Source: Saprospiraceae bacterium (GTDB lineage: Bacteria > Bacteroidota > Bacteroidia > Chitinophagales > Saprospiraceae). From it: a stretch of 64,000 nucleotides of DNA. The translations under genes were made by a program, and so were the position numbers. Shown here in pieces: positions 53,587 to 62,595 of the stretch. The notes under the pieces are model-generated. The model did no database searches. It worked only from the letters and a program-made list of their open reading frames with translations, and had not been told where the DNA came from. Location: the NCBI GenBank assembly GCA_020629315.1, contig JAHDDO010000002.1:1-64000 (forward strand). The letters are read 5' to 3'. Each line of letters opens with the position of its first letter. Positions within the stretch are counted from its first letter, which is position 1.

Positions 53587-54315
53587 GTGACGAAAACTAA
53601 ATTAGCGTATATAAACTATCATAACACGGCCCCGTACAGTTATGCTTTAAGACACTTATTAACAAATGATCTTTTAGACATATATACTGAAGTGCCTTCC
53701 GCTTGCGCTCGCTTATTTGCCGACCAGTCTGTAGATATTGCTTTAGTCCCTGTAGGTGCTCTTTCATCTCTTTCTAATTTTAATATTCTTCCCGATTTTT
53801 CTATATCATGTTTAGGAGCAGTGCGTACGGTTTGTTTGTTTTCCAATGTCCCTCTTGGTCGCATAGATACTATTTTCCTGGATGACCACTCTAGGTCATC
53901 TAACTTGTTAACCCGGGTATTAGCCAAAGAATATTGGAAAATTAAACCAAGCTATAGTACGGCACTTTCTGCTTTTGATGAGAACAAATTACATGCAAAA
54001 GTGGCGATTGGAGATAAGGTCTTTGGTATAGAAAATTCATTTGCGTACAAATGGGATTTGGGTCAAGAATGGTATGACTATAATGGGCTACCTTTTGTAT
54101 TTGCCGTTTGGGTATATAGAGATGGTGTAGAAACACATCTAATCCAATCACTTCAAGGCATATTTCAACAAAGTTTAGCAGATCCAAGCAAATGGTTGCC
54201 AGAGGAAGGAAATTATCAGATACGAAGCTATTTGCAAGAAAATATTGAATTTGACTTTTCGGCTGAAAAGCAAAAAAGTCTTAAAGTTTTTTTTGAAGCC
54301 TCTTCCGCATTGTAA
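53587..54315 (+). CDS. mqnA: chorismate dehydratase, futalosine menaquinone pathway
   Basis: 242 residues, starts with GTG (53587); no ATG lies nearby. Matches MqnA: KLAYINYHNTAPY, EVPSACARLFADQSVDIALVPVGAL, GAVRTVCLFSNVPL, DHSRSSNLLTRVL and IGDKVFGIE. MqnA removes water from chorismate to give 3-enolpyruvyl-benzoate, the first step of the futalosine route, so this organism probably makes menaquinone that way rather than through MenF-MenD. The other mqn genes are not in the window. mscS follows 21 bases later. Confidence 0.93.
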   Translation: MTKTKLAYINYHNTAPYSYALRHLLTNDLLDIYTEVPSACARLFADQSVDIALVPVGALSSLSNFNILPDFSISCLGAVRTVCLFSNVPLGRIDTIFLDDHSRSSNLLTRVLAKEYWKIKPSYSTALSAFDENKLHAKVAIGDKVFGIENSFAYKWDLGQEWYDYNGLPFVFAVWVYRDGVETHLIQSLQGIFQQSLADPSKWLPEEGNYQIRSYLQENIEFDFSAEKQKSLKVFFEASSAL

Positions 54316-54336
54316 TATTGATGAAAAATAACGTTC

Positions 54337-55158
54337 ATGGATGCGATAAAAGAAATGCTAGAAAACAATTTTAAGCAGATTCTAGATTGGTCACCTCGTC
54401 TATTAGCAGCTATTGCGGCATTTATTATTGGCTGGTGGATCATTAGAAAATTGGAAACCTTCACTAAAGGAAGATTGGAAGCGTCAAGACTTGATCCAAC
54501 TATCAAGCCGTTTACCATGTCTATTATTTCTGTAGGTTTAAAATTGGTTGTCTTAGCTATCATTGCAGCTATATTAGGCATTAAGACTACTTCTTTCGTT
54601 GCTGTATTTGGTGCGCTGGTTTTTGCCATTGGTATGGCTTTACAAGGTTCACTTGGGCATATTGCTTCAGGCGTTTTGTTATTAATTTTTAAGCCGTATA
54701 AAGTAGGTGATTTCATAACCATTGGTGATAATGCAGGATTTGTGCGGGAGATTCAAATCATAAACACAGTTATAGAAAGCTTGGATAACGAACTGATCAT
54801 TATCCCGAATGGCATGGCCATTGGTGAGGTAATCGTTAACTCAACGGGTGAAGATGGACTGGTTAGATTTCAGGTTGATTTTTTTATGCCGTATGAAGAA
54901 CGATTTGATAAAGTAAGAGACCTTATAAATGAAGCACTTTCAAAATGTGAATATGTTTCATCAGAAAGAAAGGCGTTAATTGGCATTGGGGCTTTTGAAA
55001 GTCACAATATAAAGGTTGAGATAAAACCATATTGTACGATTGCTAATTACGAAATGGCAATACTAGAAGTTAGTGAGAAGGTCAAGTCAGCGATGGGGCA
55101 GAACGGGGTGAAAGCGGCATACTCAGAAGGCGTCGAATTAGGACCTATAGGTGTCTAA
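54337..55158 (+). CDS. small-conductance mechanosensitive channel (MscS family)
   Basis: 273 residues with three membrane helices (about 20-38, 62-82, 87-110); the third is the Gly/Ala pore helix with the MscS signature (FAIGMALQGSLGHIASGVLLL, FKPYKVGDFI). The beta domain and C-terminal alpha/beta domain follow. Opens under membrane tension during osmotic downshock. Likely cotranscribed with mqnA. Confidence 0.95.
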   Translation: MDAIKEMLENNFKQILDWSPRLLAAIAAFIIGWWIIRKLETFTKGRLEASRLDPTIKPFTMSIISVGLKLVVLAIIAAILGIKTTSFVAVFGALVFAIGMALQGSLGHIASGVLLLIFKPYKVGDFITIGDNAGFVREIQIINTVIESLDNELIIIPNGMAIGEVIVNSTGEDGLVRFQVDFFMPYEERFDKVRDLINEALSKCEYVSSERKALIGIGAFESHNIKVEIKPYCTIANYEMAILEVSEKVKSAMGQNGVKAAYSEGVELGPIGV

Positions 55159-55169
55159 ACATTTCTTCC

Positions 55170-55177
55170 TACTTTTG
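55170..55177 (+). promoter_or_regulatory. -7 promoter box TACTTTTG
   Basis: Exact TAnnTTTG match between mscS and fabH, 20 bases before the fabH ATG, giving the fabH-bshB1-hydrolase group its own promoter. Confidence 0.5.
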
Positions 55178-55197
55178 GTGTATTCAAAAATTGACTT

Positions 55198-56250
55198 ATG
55201 AATGCAAAGATTGTTGGTATAGGACATTATGTACCTGAAAATATATTTACAAATAATGACCTAACCCAATATATGGATACATCCGATGAATGGATCCAAG
55301 AACGAACAGGTATTAAAGAAAGACGCTACGGCACAAAGCATAAAGAGACGACTACAACCATGGCTACCAAGGCATCTACGATTGCATTGGAAAGAGCCGG
55401 ATTAACCGCAGAGGATATTGACTTTATAATATTTGCCACCTTAAGTCCAGACTTCTACTTTCCAGGCTGCGGGGTTTTATTACAAAGGGAGTTGGGTATC
55501 ACTAAAACTGAAATTGGGGCCTTAGACATCCGAAACCAGTGTTCAGGCTTTATCTACGGTCTTTCTGTTGCCGATCAATTTATCAAATCAGGCATGTACA
55601 AGAATATTCTTCTTGTAGGCGCGGAGATGCATTCTATGGGTCTTGACTTTTCTACAAAAGGAAGAGGAGTTACTGTGATTTTTGGTGATGGAGCAGGAGC
55701 AGCGGTCTTACAAGCGAGCGATAATGAAGAAGGGATACTTACCACACATTTGCACTCAGATGGAACTCATGCAGAAGAGTTGGCCTGTATTTCACCGGGA
55801 AGCCATGGAGGTATCTATCATGATGAAATAGATTTTGGTTTTGAAGAGCAGAATAAGCCTGGAGGTATCTTTGTAACCAAGGCAATGGTCCAAAGAGATT
55901 TACTGGCTCCTAATATGAATGGGCAGCTCGTTTTTAAAACAGCGGTCAAAAAATTTCCAGAAGTAATAATGGAAGCCTTACAAGCAACGGGTTTACAATC
56001 AAGTAATATAGATCTTTTTATTCCACATCAAGCCAATTTAAGAATAGCAAAATTTGTTCAGAAGGTGCTACGATTGGAAGATCATCAAGTGTTTAATAAT
56101 ATCCAGAAATATGGTAACACGACCGCGGCATCCATACCTATTGCTATGTCTGAAGCCTGGGAGCAAGGAAAATTAAAAAGCGGAGACTTACTTTGTTTAG
56201 CTGCTTTTGGAAGTGGGTTTACATGGGGTAGTGCATTAGTGCGGTGGTAA
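55198..56250 (+). CDS. fabH: 3-oxoacyl-ACP synthase III family protein
   Basis: 350 residues. Thiolase-fold KAS III with catalytic Cys115 (RNQCSGFIYG), His277 (IPHQANLRI) and Asn307 (KYGNTTAAS). It is some 30 residues longer than E. coli FabH; the extra length falls around 205-240 (GFEEQNKPGGIFVTKAMVQRD), which suggests a specialised KAS III paralogue rather than the only housekeeping enzyme. Directly followed by bshB1 after 13 bases. Confidence 0.9.
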   Translation: MNAKIVGIGHYVPENIFTNNDLTQYMDTSDEWIQERTGIKERRYGTKHKETTTTMATKASTIALERAGLTAEDIDFIIFATLSPDFYFPGCGVLLQRELGITKTEIGALDIRNQCSGFIYGLSVADQFIKSGMYKNILLVGAEMHSMGLDFSTKGRGVTVIFGDGAGAAVLQASDNEEGILTTHLHSDGTHAEELACISPGSHGGIYHDEIDFGFEEQNKPGGIFVTKAMVQRDLLAPNMNGQLVFKTAVKKFPEVIMEALQATGLQSSNIDLFIPHQANLRIAKFVQKVLRLEDHQVFNNIQKYGNTTAASIPIAMSEAWEQGKLKSGDLLCLAAFGSGFTWGSALVRW

Positions 56251-56263
56251 ATAGTATTATAGT

Positions 56264-56980
56264 ATGCAAGTAGATATTCTGGCCATAGGCGTCCATCCAG
56301 ATGACATTGAATTATGTTGTAGTGGTACCTTAATTAAACATATTAAATTAGGATACTCAGTGGGTCTTTGTGATTTGACTCAAGGCGAACTGGGAACTCG
56401 CGGGAGTGCTGCACTACGACTCCAAGAAGCAGAAAAGGCGAGAGAGACAATGGGTGCAGCATTTAGAGTAAACTTGAAAATGCCTGATGGATTTGTGGAA
56501 GAGAATAAAGAAAATTTACTCAAGATTATTGAAGTTATTAGAATGTGTGCCCCTACGATTATTTTGGCCAATGCTATATCTGATCGACATCCAGATCATG
56601 GGAGAGCTTCAACACTAATCAGAAGAGCCGCTTTCTTATCTGGCTTGACAAAGATAGAGACCGAAAAAGATGGAGTTCTACAGGACGCTCATAGGCCGGA
56701 ATTAGTCTTATGTTATATTCAAGATCGTCATATTCAACCGGATGTGCTTATTGATATTTCAGATTGTATCGAAGAAAAAATGAATGTCATCAAATGCTTT
56801 AGATCTCAATTTTTTGAAGCGGAAACTGATGAGCCCGAAACGCCTATTTCAGGTAAAGATTTCTTAGAGTATGTACGAAATAGGGATCAAGTGTATGGAC
56901 GGCAAATTCAGGCCGATTTTGCAGAAGGTTTTACCAGTGAAAAGTATTTAGGGGTAACTAATTTATTCCATTTGCGATGA
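56264..56980 (+). CDS. bshB1: bacillithiol biosynthesis deacetylase
   Basis: 238 residues of the GlcNAc-PI-deacetylase-like (PIG-L/LmbE) fold. Zinc ligands in AIGVHPDDIE (His-Pro-Asp-Asp) and in RHPDHGRA; ELGTRGSAALRLQEA is the usual BshB1 block. Removes acetyl from GlcNAc-malate in bacillithiol synthesis; bshA and bshC are elsewhere. Stop and next start share ATGA, so the T9SS hydrolase is translationally coupled. Confidence 0.93.
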   Translation: MQVDILAIGVHPDDIELCCSGTLIKHIKLGYSVGLCDLTQGELGTRGSAALRLQEAEKARETMGAAFRVNLKMPDGFVEENKENLLKIIEVIRMCAPTIILANAISDRHPDHGRASTLIRRAAFLSGLTKIETEKDGVLQDAHRPELVLCYIQDRHIQPDVLIDISDCIEEKMNVIKCFRSQFFEAETDEPETPISGKDFLEYVRNRDQVYGRQIQADFAEGFTSEKYLGVTNLFHLR

Positions 56981-58104
56981 TTAGATGTTATGTCTTCGCG
57001 TTTTGCATGATAAGCTTCGCGGCTAAGGGGGTGTCTCAAAACTTCCTTATTGGAGAATTGGATACCGTATTATTTGATGCGGAAAGGCAAAGAGAAATCC
57101 CAGTCTCTATATTTTTCCCTGTAGAAGAAACGCAACAAACAGCATTAGCAGACGGTGTTTTTCCGGTTATAACAATAGGCCATGGCTTTACGATTGAGAT
57201 TGCGGCCTATCAAAATTTTGTAGATAGATTGGTCCCTGATGGCCATGTAATTGTATTGGTAGATACTGAAACTGGCGCCTTTCCAGATCATTTTAGTTTC
57301 GGACAAGATTTGGCTTTCTCGGCGGATGTAATACGCGCTTGGTCACAAATAGAAGATTCTAGATGGGAAGGTCATTTTTATCAAGAGGTAGTTTTAATGG
57401 GACACTCGATGGGCGCTGGAGCATCTGTATTGGCTGCGAGTGAGATGAACGATGTATCACTTCTTATTTTGATGGCACCTGCAGAGACAGATCCATCTGC
57501 TATTTTGGCCGCTGAAGCCGTTGCTTTTCCTACGCTTATTATAAGCGGGCAAGAAGATCTAGTAACCCCATGGCCTGTACATGGTTTACCCATTTATGAA
57601 GCTTTGAAAAGTGAATGTAAATGTATTGTTGACATCATCGGAGGCGGCCATTGTTATTTTACCTTGGAAAATTTTTTCTGTGATTTAGGAGAGTCTATTT
57701 CAGGGAGTGATATTAGTATTAGCCGTACAGAGCAGCAAGAGATTACATTTGATTACATCGCCTCGTTCTTAGAAACAATTTACACGGAACCCAATCAAAT
57801 ATTGGATAATTTTTTGGTCCAATCAGATGGAGATGAAAGGGTAGATGCTAGCCATGATTGCTTGGTAAGCCAAAATAGCATTGCTTCTCAGATGGACATT
57901 GAACTATACCCTAATCCTACTACTCAGAAAGTGTACTGTAATAAGAAGTTGCGTTCAATCTGCGTTTATTCGCTGTATGGACAGGTATTACTAGAGGCGT
58001 CTGATGTATCAGAAATTGATGTATCTATGCTGGATAAAGGCACTTATATTGTCGTGTGTAAAGAAGAGAAAGGTTCGTTTCAAAAAACCATTATTAAACA
58101 ATAA
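56977..58104 (+). CDS. secreted alpha/beta hydrolase with T9SS sorting domain
   Basis: 375 residues. Signal peptide to about 21; alpha/beta-hydrolase domain (about 30-270) with nucleophile in MGHSMGAGAS, a likely Asp in SGQEDLVTP and His in GGGHCYF; chlorophyllase/PAF-acetylhydrolase-like layout. The C terminus (about 308-375) is a type A T9SS domain (ELYPNPTTQKVY ... LDKGTYIVVCK), so the enzyme should reach the cell surface. Substrate unknown. Overlaps bshB1 by 4 bases; terminator follows immediately. Confidence 0.9.
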   Translation: MIRCYVFAFCMISFAAKGVSQNFLIGELDTVLFDAERQREIPVSIFFPVEETQQTALADGVFPVITIGHGFTIEIAAYQNFVDRLVPDGHVIVLVDTETGAFPDHFSFGQDLAFSADVIRAWSQIEDSRWEGHFYQEVVLMGHSMGAGASVLAASEMNDVSLLILMAPAETDPSAILAAEAVAFPTLIISGQEDLVTPWPVHGLPIYEALKSECKCIVDIIGGGHCYFTLENFFCDLGESISGSDISISRTEQQEITFDYIASFLETIYTEPNQILDNFLVQSDGDERVDASHDCLVSQNSIASQMDIELYPNPTTQKVYCNKKLRSICVYSLYGQVLLEASDVSEIDVSMLDKGTYIVVCKEEKGSFQKTIIKQ

Positions 58105-58140
58105 AAAAAACGCCGAAACTTAAATTGCGGCGTTTTTTTT
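58105..58140. terminator. bidirectional terminator
   Basis: AAAAAACGCCG (58105-58115) pairs with CGGCGTTTTTT (58128-58138) around a 12-base loop. Serves the hydrolase (+) and the convergent lipoprotein gene (-). Confidence 0.88.
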
Positions 58141-58160
58141 ATTGTTTTGAAACGATCTAT

Positions 58161-58685
58161 TTATTGTTTCTTACCCTTAAATGTAAATTGGTCACCAAAT
58201 CCATTCAATTCAATGGCAGTTAAGACCAATAATGCATGCAAGGAATCAGTAGTACTATCCAATTTGCCAGATCCTTCAATTAATATGTCGGTAGGATCTT
58301 GAAATAAAGGCAACTCAAAATCCTCTGCTAAAGCTAAAATGAATATTGAATCTCCATCTACTCTAGCTTGTGCTGGTATTATAGCATCCTCAGTGGTAAT
58401 TTGAATTAATACTGAATCAGGGGTGCTTAGCCCGGGGGATATCTGAAATGTTACTGAATCGGCATCAAGAGCCGAAAATGATTCAAATCGTAAGTCGCCT
58501 AAATATGTGGCAAAGAAATTATCCGCATCATAGGTGCAGCAATTGTCACAATCTGTATCGAATTCTCCAGCATTATTTGCAAATGGGTCATTGCAACCTT
58601 CCGTTTTTTTACAAGAGGGTAGTACCAAAGCAAAAGTTAAAAGGACACATCCCAAATAGAAAAATGATTTTCTCATAGGTATCAA
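58161..58685 (-). CDS. lipoprotein with CNDP cysteine motif
   Basis: 174 residues (start at 58685 or at 58676). Signal peptide with lipobox LPSC (Cys25), KK after the lipid cysteine, then GCNDPFANNAGEFDTDCDNCC, a variant of the GCTDP motif, and a Thr/Ser/Asp-rich beta domain. Layout and phrases (DADSVTFQIS, DSVLIQIT, VDGDSIFI) resemble the lipoprotein at 3479-4036. Function unknown. Confidence 0.78.
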   Translation of the reverse strand: MIPMRKSFFYLGCVLLTFALVLPSCKKTEGCNDPFANNAGEFDTDCDNCCTYDADNFFATYLGDLRFESFSALDADSVTFQISPGLSTPDSVLIQITTEDAIIPAQARVDGDSIFILALAEDFELPLFQDPTDILIEGSGKLDSTTDSLHALLVLTAIELNGFGDQFTFKGKKQ

Positions 58686-59002
58686 TATTTTAGTTCTAAT
58701 CGATTAACATAATCAAGGGTACCAAGGCGAAAACGATACGCTACATTGCTAGCCTTATCTCTTTTGTGTTCTAATTTGCAAAAGTACCCTTGTTGTAAAG
58801 TAGGACAGGCATTACCATGTATGGGGTTGGCTATTCCTCCCTCTAATAATTTATATTTATAATGTAAAACGTTGCTTTTAGAGATCCTTGGTGAGATTTT
58901 TTCATTAGTGACTTGTGCTTGCAAAGCTACACAAGTGAAACTCATGAGTATGAAAAAGCTACTTAGCCTTATGATCTGAATACTTGCCATCAAAGATTTC
59001 AT
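58682..59002 (-). CDS. small secreted protein, function unknown
   Basis: 106 residues with a hydrophobic N-terminal stretch ending in LQAQ, a plausible signal peptide; the start overlaps the 3' end of the THUMP methyltransferase gene by 44 bases (a later ATG at 58990 is possible). The mature part is short and basic with two cysteines. Its stop overlaps the start of the lipoprotein gene downstream by 4 bases. No family recognised; possibly a small envelope protein. Confidence 0.5.
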   Translation of the reverse strand: MKSLMASIQIIRLSSFFILMSFTCVALQAQVTNEKISPRISKSNVLHYKYKLLEGGIANPIHGNACPTLQQGYFCKLEHKRDKASNVAYRFRLGTLDYVNRLELKY

Positions 59003-60104
59003 ACTCTAACAATTTACACTCTTTTCTACCATTTAACAAATTGTGTTTTGAGCTTGGCTTAAGACCGATTTTCTTTATGCCTTGCATATTTGAAGATAAT
59101 AACCATATCATTGAACCCCGCATACCATGCTTCATTAACGTGCCGAGTTCAGAATAAAATTGCTCAACATCGCTCAATTTGATCCGTTCGTCATATGGCG
59201 GATTTAGTAAAACTAAGCCTGGGTTGTATCGCTCAACAGCAAACATGTCTTGGCGCTTCATTTTGAATCGTCTAACAAACGGCCGTAGTCGCACTAAATT
59301 AGATTTAGCATTGGATAAGGCTTCAGGATCTTGGTCCGAACAATATATGTTTTTATCCGTGCTGACTATATTTTCTTCAGCAGCTTCTAGTACTTCTTGC
59401 CACAAATCAGCATCAAAGTTTTTCCAATTTTGAAAGGCATAATTAGGTGAAAAATATCCCGCAGGTATATTACAAACACGCATAATTAATTCTGCGCTAA
59501 AGGTGCCAGATCCGCACATCGGATCATATATCGTATCATAATACTCCGCTTGCGCCTTAGCTATAATAAGAGCGGCAAGGACTTCACTCATGGGAGCATG
59601 ACCTTGACTCACGCGATAACCTCTCTTATGCAATGAACGCCCGCTGGCATCGAGAGAGATATTACAATTGTTCTTGTAGATCTGAACATTAATGCGAACA
59701 TCAGCATCTTTATTATCAACATTCGGCCGTTTACCAAAGGCGTTCCTAAATTGATCTACAATAGCATCTTTTGCCTTATAGGTAATAAACTGCTTATGAT
59801 TGAAAACGGACTGGGATTCGACGGCGTTTACAGCTATAGTTTTATCTACATCAAAATAGTCTGTCCATTTAATCGTGGAGCATAGTTTGTACAAATCATC
59901 TTGATCATTGACTTCGCCAGACGTTATGTGAACCAAGACTCGGATAGCTAGACGGGAATGGTAATTCACTTTATACAGCTGTTCTTTTCTGCCGTTAAAG
60001 CTTACTGCACGTCTTAAAATCTCCATTTCTTCAATCCCGAGATCCTGAAGTTCCTTTGCTAACTCCTGTTCGCCACCTTCTATAGTTTTTACAATTATCT
60101 TCAA
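58959..60104 (-). CDS. THUMP-domain RNA methyltransferase (RlmL/Trm-like)
   Basis: 381 residues. N-terminal ferredoxin-like and THUMP part (about 1-165), then a Rossmann methyltransferase with the SAM-binding DPMCGSGTFSAELI and the catalytic NPPYDERI. Resembles the N-terminal half of E. coli RlmL, which makes m2G2445 in 23S rRNA; the RlmK half is absent. Follows the carboxyltransferase gene by 4 bases on the same strand. Confidence 0.92.
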   Translation of the reverse strand: MKIIVKTIEGGEQELAKELQDLGIEEMEILRRAVSFNGRKEQLYKVNYHSRLAIRVLVHITSGEVNDQDDLYKLCSTIKWTDYFDVDKTIAVNAVESQSVFNHKQFITYKAKDAIVDQFRNAFGKRPNVDNKDADVRINVQIYKNNCNISLDASGRSLHKRGYRVSQGHAPMSEVLAALIIAKAQAEYYDTIYDPMCGSGTFSAELIMRVCNIPAGYFSPNYAFQNWKNFDADLWQEVLEAAEENIVSTDKNIYCSDQDPEALSNAKSNLVRLRPFVRRFKMKRQDMFAVERYNPGLVLLNPPYDERIKLSDVEQFYSELGTLMKHGMRGSMIWLLSSNMQGIKKIGLKPSSKHNLLNGRKECKLLEYEIFDGKYSDHKAK

Positions 60105-60108
60105 ATTC

Positions 60109-61734
60109 TTATGTTTGAATCACACCTACATTAAACGTCTCAATAGGCGCATGTTGAGCAGTTTCTAAAGCTTGAATTAAGAATGAACGAGTATCTCTAG
60201 GATCTATGATCTCATCAACCCAAAGCCGACCAGCGGCATAATAAGGTGTTGTCTGTTCATCATATCGCTTTTTGATACTGTCTATTAAGGCCTTTTCATC
60301 TTCTTCAGAAAAAGACTCGCCTTGCGCTTTCTTAGAGCTAAGCTGTATCTGGGCTAATACTTTTGCAGCTTGACTCCCGCCCATTACTGCAACCTTCGCA
60401 GATGGCCAAGCTACAATAAGACGTGGATCGTAGGCTTTTCCGCACATAGCATAATTACCAGCTCCATATGAATTTCCTATAATAACCGTAAACTTAGGTA
60501 CGGTGCTGTTTGAGACTGCATTCACCATTTTAGCACCGTCCTTAATAATACCTCCATGTTCTGATCGGGTACCTACCATAAAGCCCGTTACATCATGAAA
60601 GAATACTAAGGGTATTTTTTTCTGATTACAGTTTAAGATGAAGCGTGTGGCTTTATCAGCGGAGTCAGAATAAATAACACCGCCAAATTGCATTTCTCCT
60701 TTGCCATTTTTCACCACCTCTCTTGCATTTGCCACAATACCTACTGGAAACCCATCAATCTTTGCATAGGCACAAACAATTGTTTTGCCATAGGTACTTT
60801 TATAAAAGTTCAAAGATCCTTTATCGACAATACACTTGAGGATCTGTTTAATATCGTACGGTTTAGTTCGTTCTTCGGGAAGGATGCCCAGCATTTCATC
60901 TGGTTTACCAGCAGGAGCGCTAGCAACTTGACGACTATATGATTCAGGTTTGTTTCTGTTTATATTACTGAAAATGTCTCTTATCTTTTCTAAACATGCT
61001 TCATCGTTTTCCATAATATAATCAGTAACACCGGAAATAATTGAATGTGTTTCGGCGCCTCCAAGTGTTTGCTTATCTACGTCTTCTCCAATAGCCGCTC
61101 TAACTAAATAAGGGCCTGCAAGGAATATAGAACCGGTATCCTTTACGATTAAGGCTTCATCAGACATGATGGGTAAATACGCGCCACCTGCTACACAAGA
61201 ACCCATTACAGCCGCAATTTGAGGGATTCCTTTGGAAGACATTACAGCATTATTTCTAAATATTCTACCAAAATGTTCTTTATCAGGAAAGATTTCGTCT
61301 TGCATAGGTAAGTATACACCAGCACTATCCACTAAGTATATGATAGGTAGCTCATTTTCCATGGCTATCTCTTGCGCCCGTAGGTTTTTCTTCCCCGTAA
61401 TAGGAAACCAAGCACCCGCCTTTACTGTAGCATCATTGGCCACAACTACACAAAGATGACCAGAAACATAGGCTAGTTTAACCACCACACCTCCCGCAGG
61501 ACATCCGCCATGCTCTTTATACATATCAAAGCCGGCAAAGGTGCCTATTTCAAAACTGGGTTTGTCTGGATCAATAAGTTTTGCTATTCGTTCGCGGGCC
61601 GTCAGCTTTCCCTTGGCATGTTGTTTATCTATTTTTTTTTGTCCACCGCCTAAATGGATTTTTTCTCGTAGTCGCAGCATTTTGGAAATTTCCAATCCGT
61701 TATGATCTGCGTTTTTATTGAATTCAATATCCAT
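60109..61734 (-). CDS. acyl-CoA carboxylase carboxyltransferase (beta) subunit, methylcrotonyl-type
   Basis: 541 residues from the ATG at 61734 (the ATG at 61761 adds nine unlikely residues). Crotonase-fold carboxyltransferase: N half with GGCPAGGVVVK, YLVDSAGVYLPMQDEIFPD, AAVMGSCVAGGAYLP; C half with FFHDVTGFMVGTRSEHGG and VIIGNSYGAGNYAM. The motifs around LPMQDEIFPD-FGRIF favour methylcrotonyl-CoA carboxylase beta (leucine breakdown) over propionyl-CoA carboxylase. The biotin carboxylase/carrier alpha subunit is not adjacent. Confidence 0.93.
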   Translation of the reverse strand: MDIEFNKNADHNGLEISKMLRLREKIHLGGGQKKIDKQHAKGKLTARERIAKLIDPDKPSFEIGTFAGFDMYKEHGGCPAGGVVVKLAYVSGHLCVVVANDATVKAGAWFPITGKKNLRAQEIAMENELPIIYLVDSAGVYLPMQDEIFPDKEHFGRIFRNNAVMSSKGIPQIAAVMGSCVAGGAYLPIMSDEALIVKDTGSIFLAGPYLVRAAIGEDVDKQTLGGAETHSIISGVTDYIMENDEACLEKIRDIFSNINRNKPESYSRQVASAPAGKPDEMLGILPEERTKPYDIKQILKCIVDKGSLNFYKSTYGKTIVCAYAKIDGFPVGIVANAREVVKNGKGEMQFGGVIYSDSADKATRFILNCNQKKIPLVFFHDVTGFMVGTRSEHGGIIKDGAKMVNAVSNSTVPKFTVIIGNSYGAGNYAMCGKAYDPRLIVAWPSAKVAVMGGSQAAKVLAQIQLSSKKAQGESFSEEDEKALIDSIKKRYDEQTTPYYAAGRLWVDEIIDPRDTRSFLIQALETAQHAPIETFNVGVIQT

Positions 61735-61907
61735 TAATAAGTCTTTGCCACAAAGGTGCAAAAATCCCTTCTTTATTTACAAATTATCACTACACCTTGA
61801 TGCATGGATAATACAGTATGGCTAAGCGTAGACATGAGGGGTCACTAAAGCGTATAGAATGTAACCTATAGACGTACGAGTTATTTAATCAATAAAAACA
61901 ATGTGTC

Positions 61908-62237
61908 ATGAAAGCAATGTTCCCATTATTTATGTATCTCGTCACCTTGTACTCATCTTTTTTAGGAGCAGATGTTCCAAAATTTGAACCACCAGCTAAT
62001 AAAGTTGTCTTTGAACTCAAAGATGATTTTATATTCATTACCTACACAGATCATAGCGATCTCTTGATTCGAAGACCCATCGAGGTATTCAATGAAAGAG
62101 GTAAACGGATCTTCAGATGTCAGACAAAAAAGATGGAAAAAATTACTGAGTTAAACATGCAGCAACTAAAAGAAGGTAGATATTATGTCAGAACAATTGT
62201 CGATGATGTGGTCTACAAACAAACCTTTACCAGATAG
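61908..62237 (+). CDS. small secreted protein resembling a lone T9SS-tag domain
   Basis: 109 residues with a signal peptide (to about 21), then about 85 residues of beta strands ending IEVFNERGKRIFRC ... LKEGRYYVRTIVDDVVYKQTFTR, which resembles the second half of a T9SS sorting domain or a DUF3244-like small Ig fold, without any cargo domain and without the YPNP entry. Followed by a terminator. Function unknown. Confidence 0.65.
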   Translation: MKAMFPLFMYLVTLYSSFLGADVPKFEPPANKVVFELKDDFIFITYTDHSDLLIRRPIEVFNERGKRIFRCQTKKMEKITELNMQQLKEGRYYVRTIVDDVVYKQTFTR

Positions 62238-62242
62238 CCAGT

Positions 62243-62271
62243 AGGCCTGTGAAAGCAGGCCTTTTTTTTAT
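62243..62271 (+). terminator. intrinsic terminator
   Basis: AGGCCTG (62243-62249) pairs with CAGGCCT (62256-62262), then T residues. Confidence 0.85.
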
Positions 62272-62305
62272 AATCGAAGTCATGCCTCTAATAATTTTCG
62301 GCAAA

Positions 62306-62593
62306 TTATAGAATAACAGGAATGAAGGTATCATCTAATTGCATCCAGTGTAATCCTGTTCTACTTGTGTGAATTCTTACTTGAAAAACAGGTGCTTTAG
62401 TTTTGATTCTCACTTTATAAATATCTTCACCGTTCCCATCAATGATAGTAAGTTTTTTAATTCTTTCCTTTGTTTTGTAAGGTAATACGGTAAGCACTTG
62501 TTGGTGATAGATAAGCCTTGCTTTTGGTGTTTCTTTTACGTCACCATCCATTAATGAAAAATTGAATAATATGCCTATGAATAATGTAAACAT
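62306..62593 (-). CDS. small secreted protein, beta-rich, function unknown
   Basis: 95 residues with a short hydrophobic start (MFTLFIGILFNFSLM) and a beta-strand body (IKKLTIIDGNGEDIYKVRIKTKA ... VRIHTSRTGLHWMQL) that shows the same strand-turn-strand plan as the product at 61908-62237 on the other strand. The two may be distant relatives. Its ATG lies 2 bases after the stop of the 52-residue lipoprotein gene. Confidence 0.6.
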   Translation of the reverse strand: MFTLFIGILFNFSLMDGDVKETPKARLIYHQQVLTVLPYKTKERIKKLTIIDGNGEDIYKVRIKTKAPVFQVRIHTSRTGLHWMQLDDTFIPVIL

Positions 62594-62595
62594 AT

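Noticed and set aside
54228-54722. 164-codon minus-strand frame opposite mqnA/mscS
   Set aside because: Spans the ends of two well-supported plus-strand genes and has no export signal or motif; a shadow frame.
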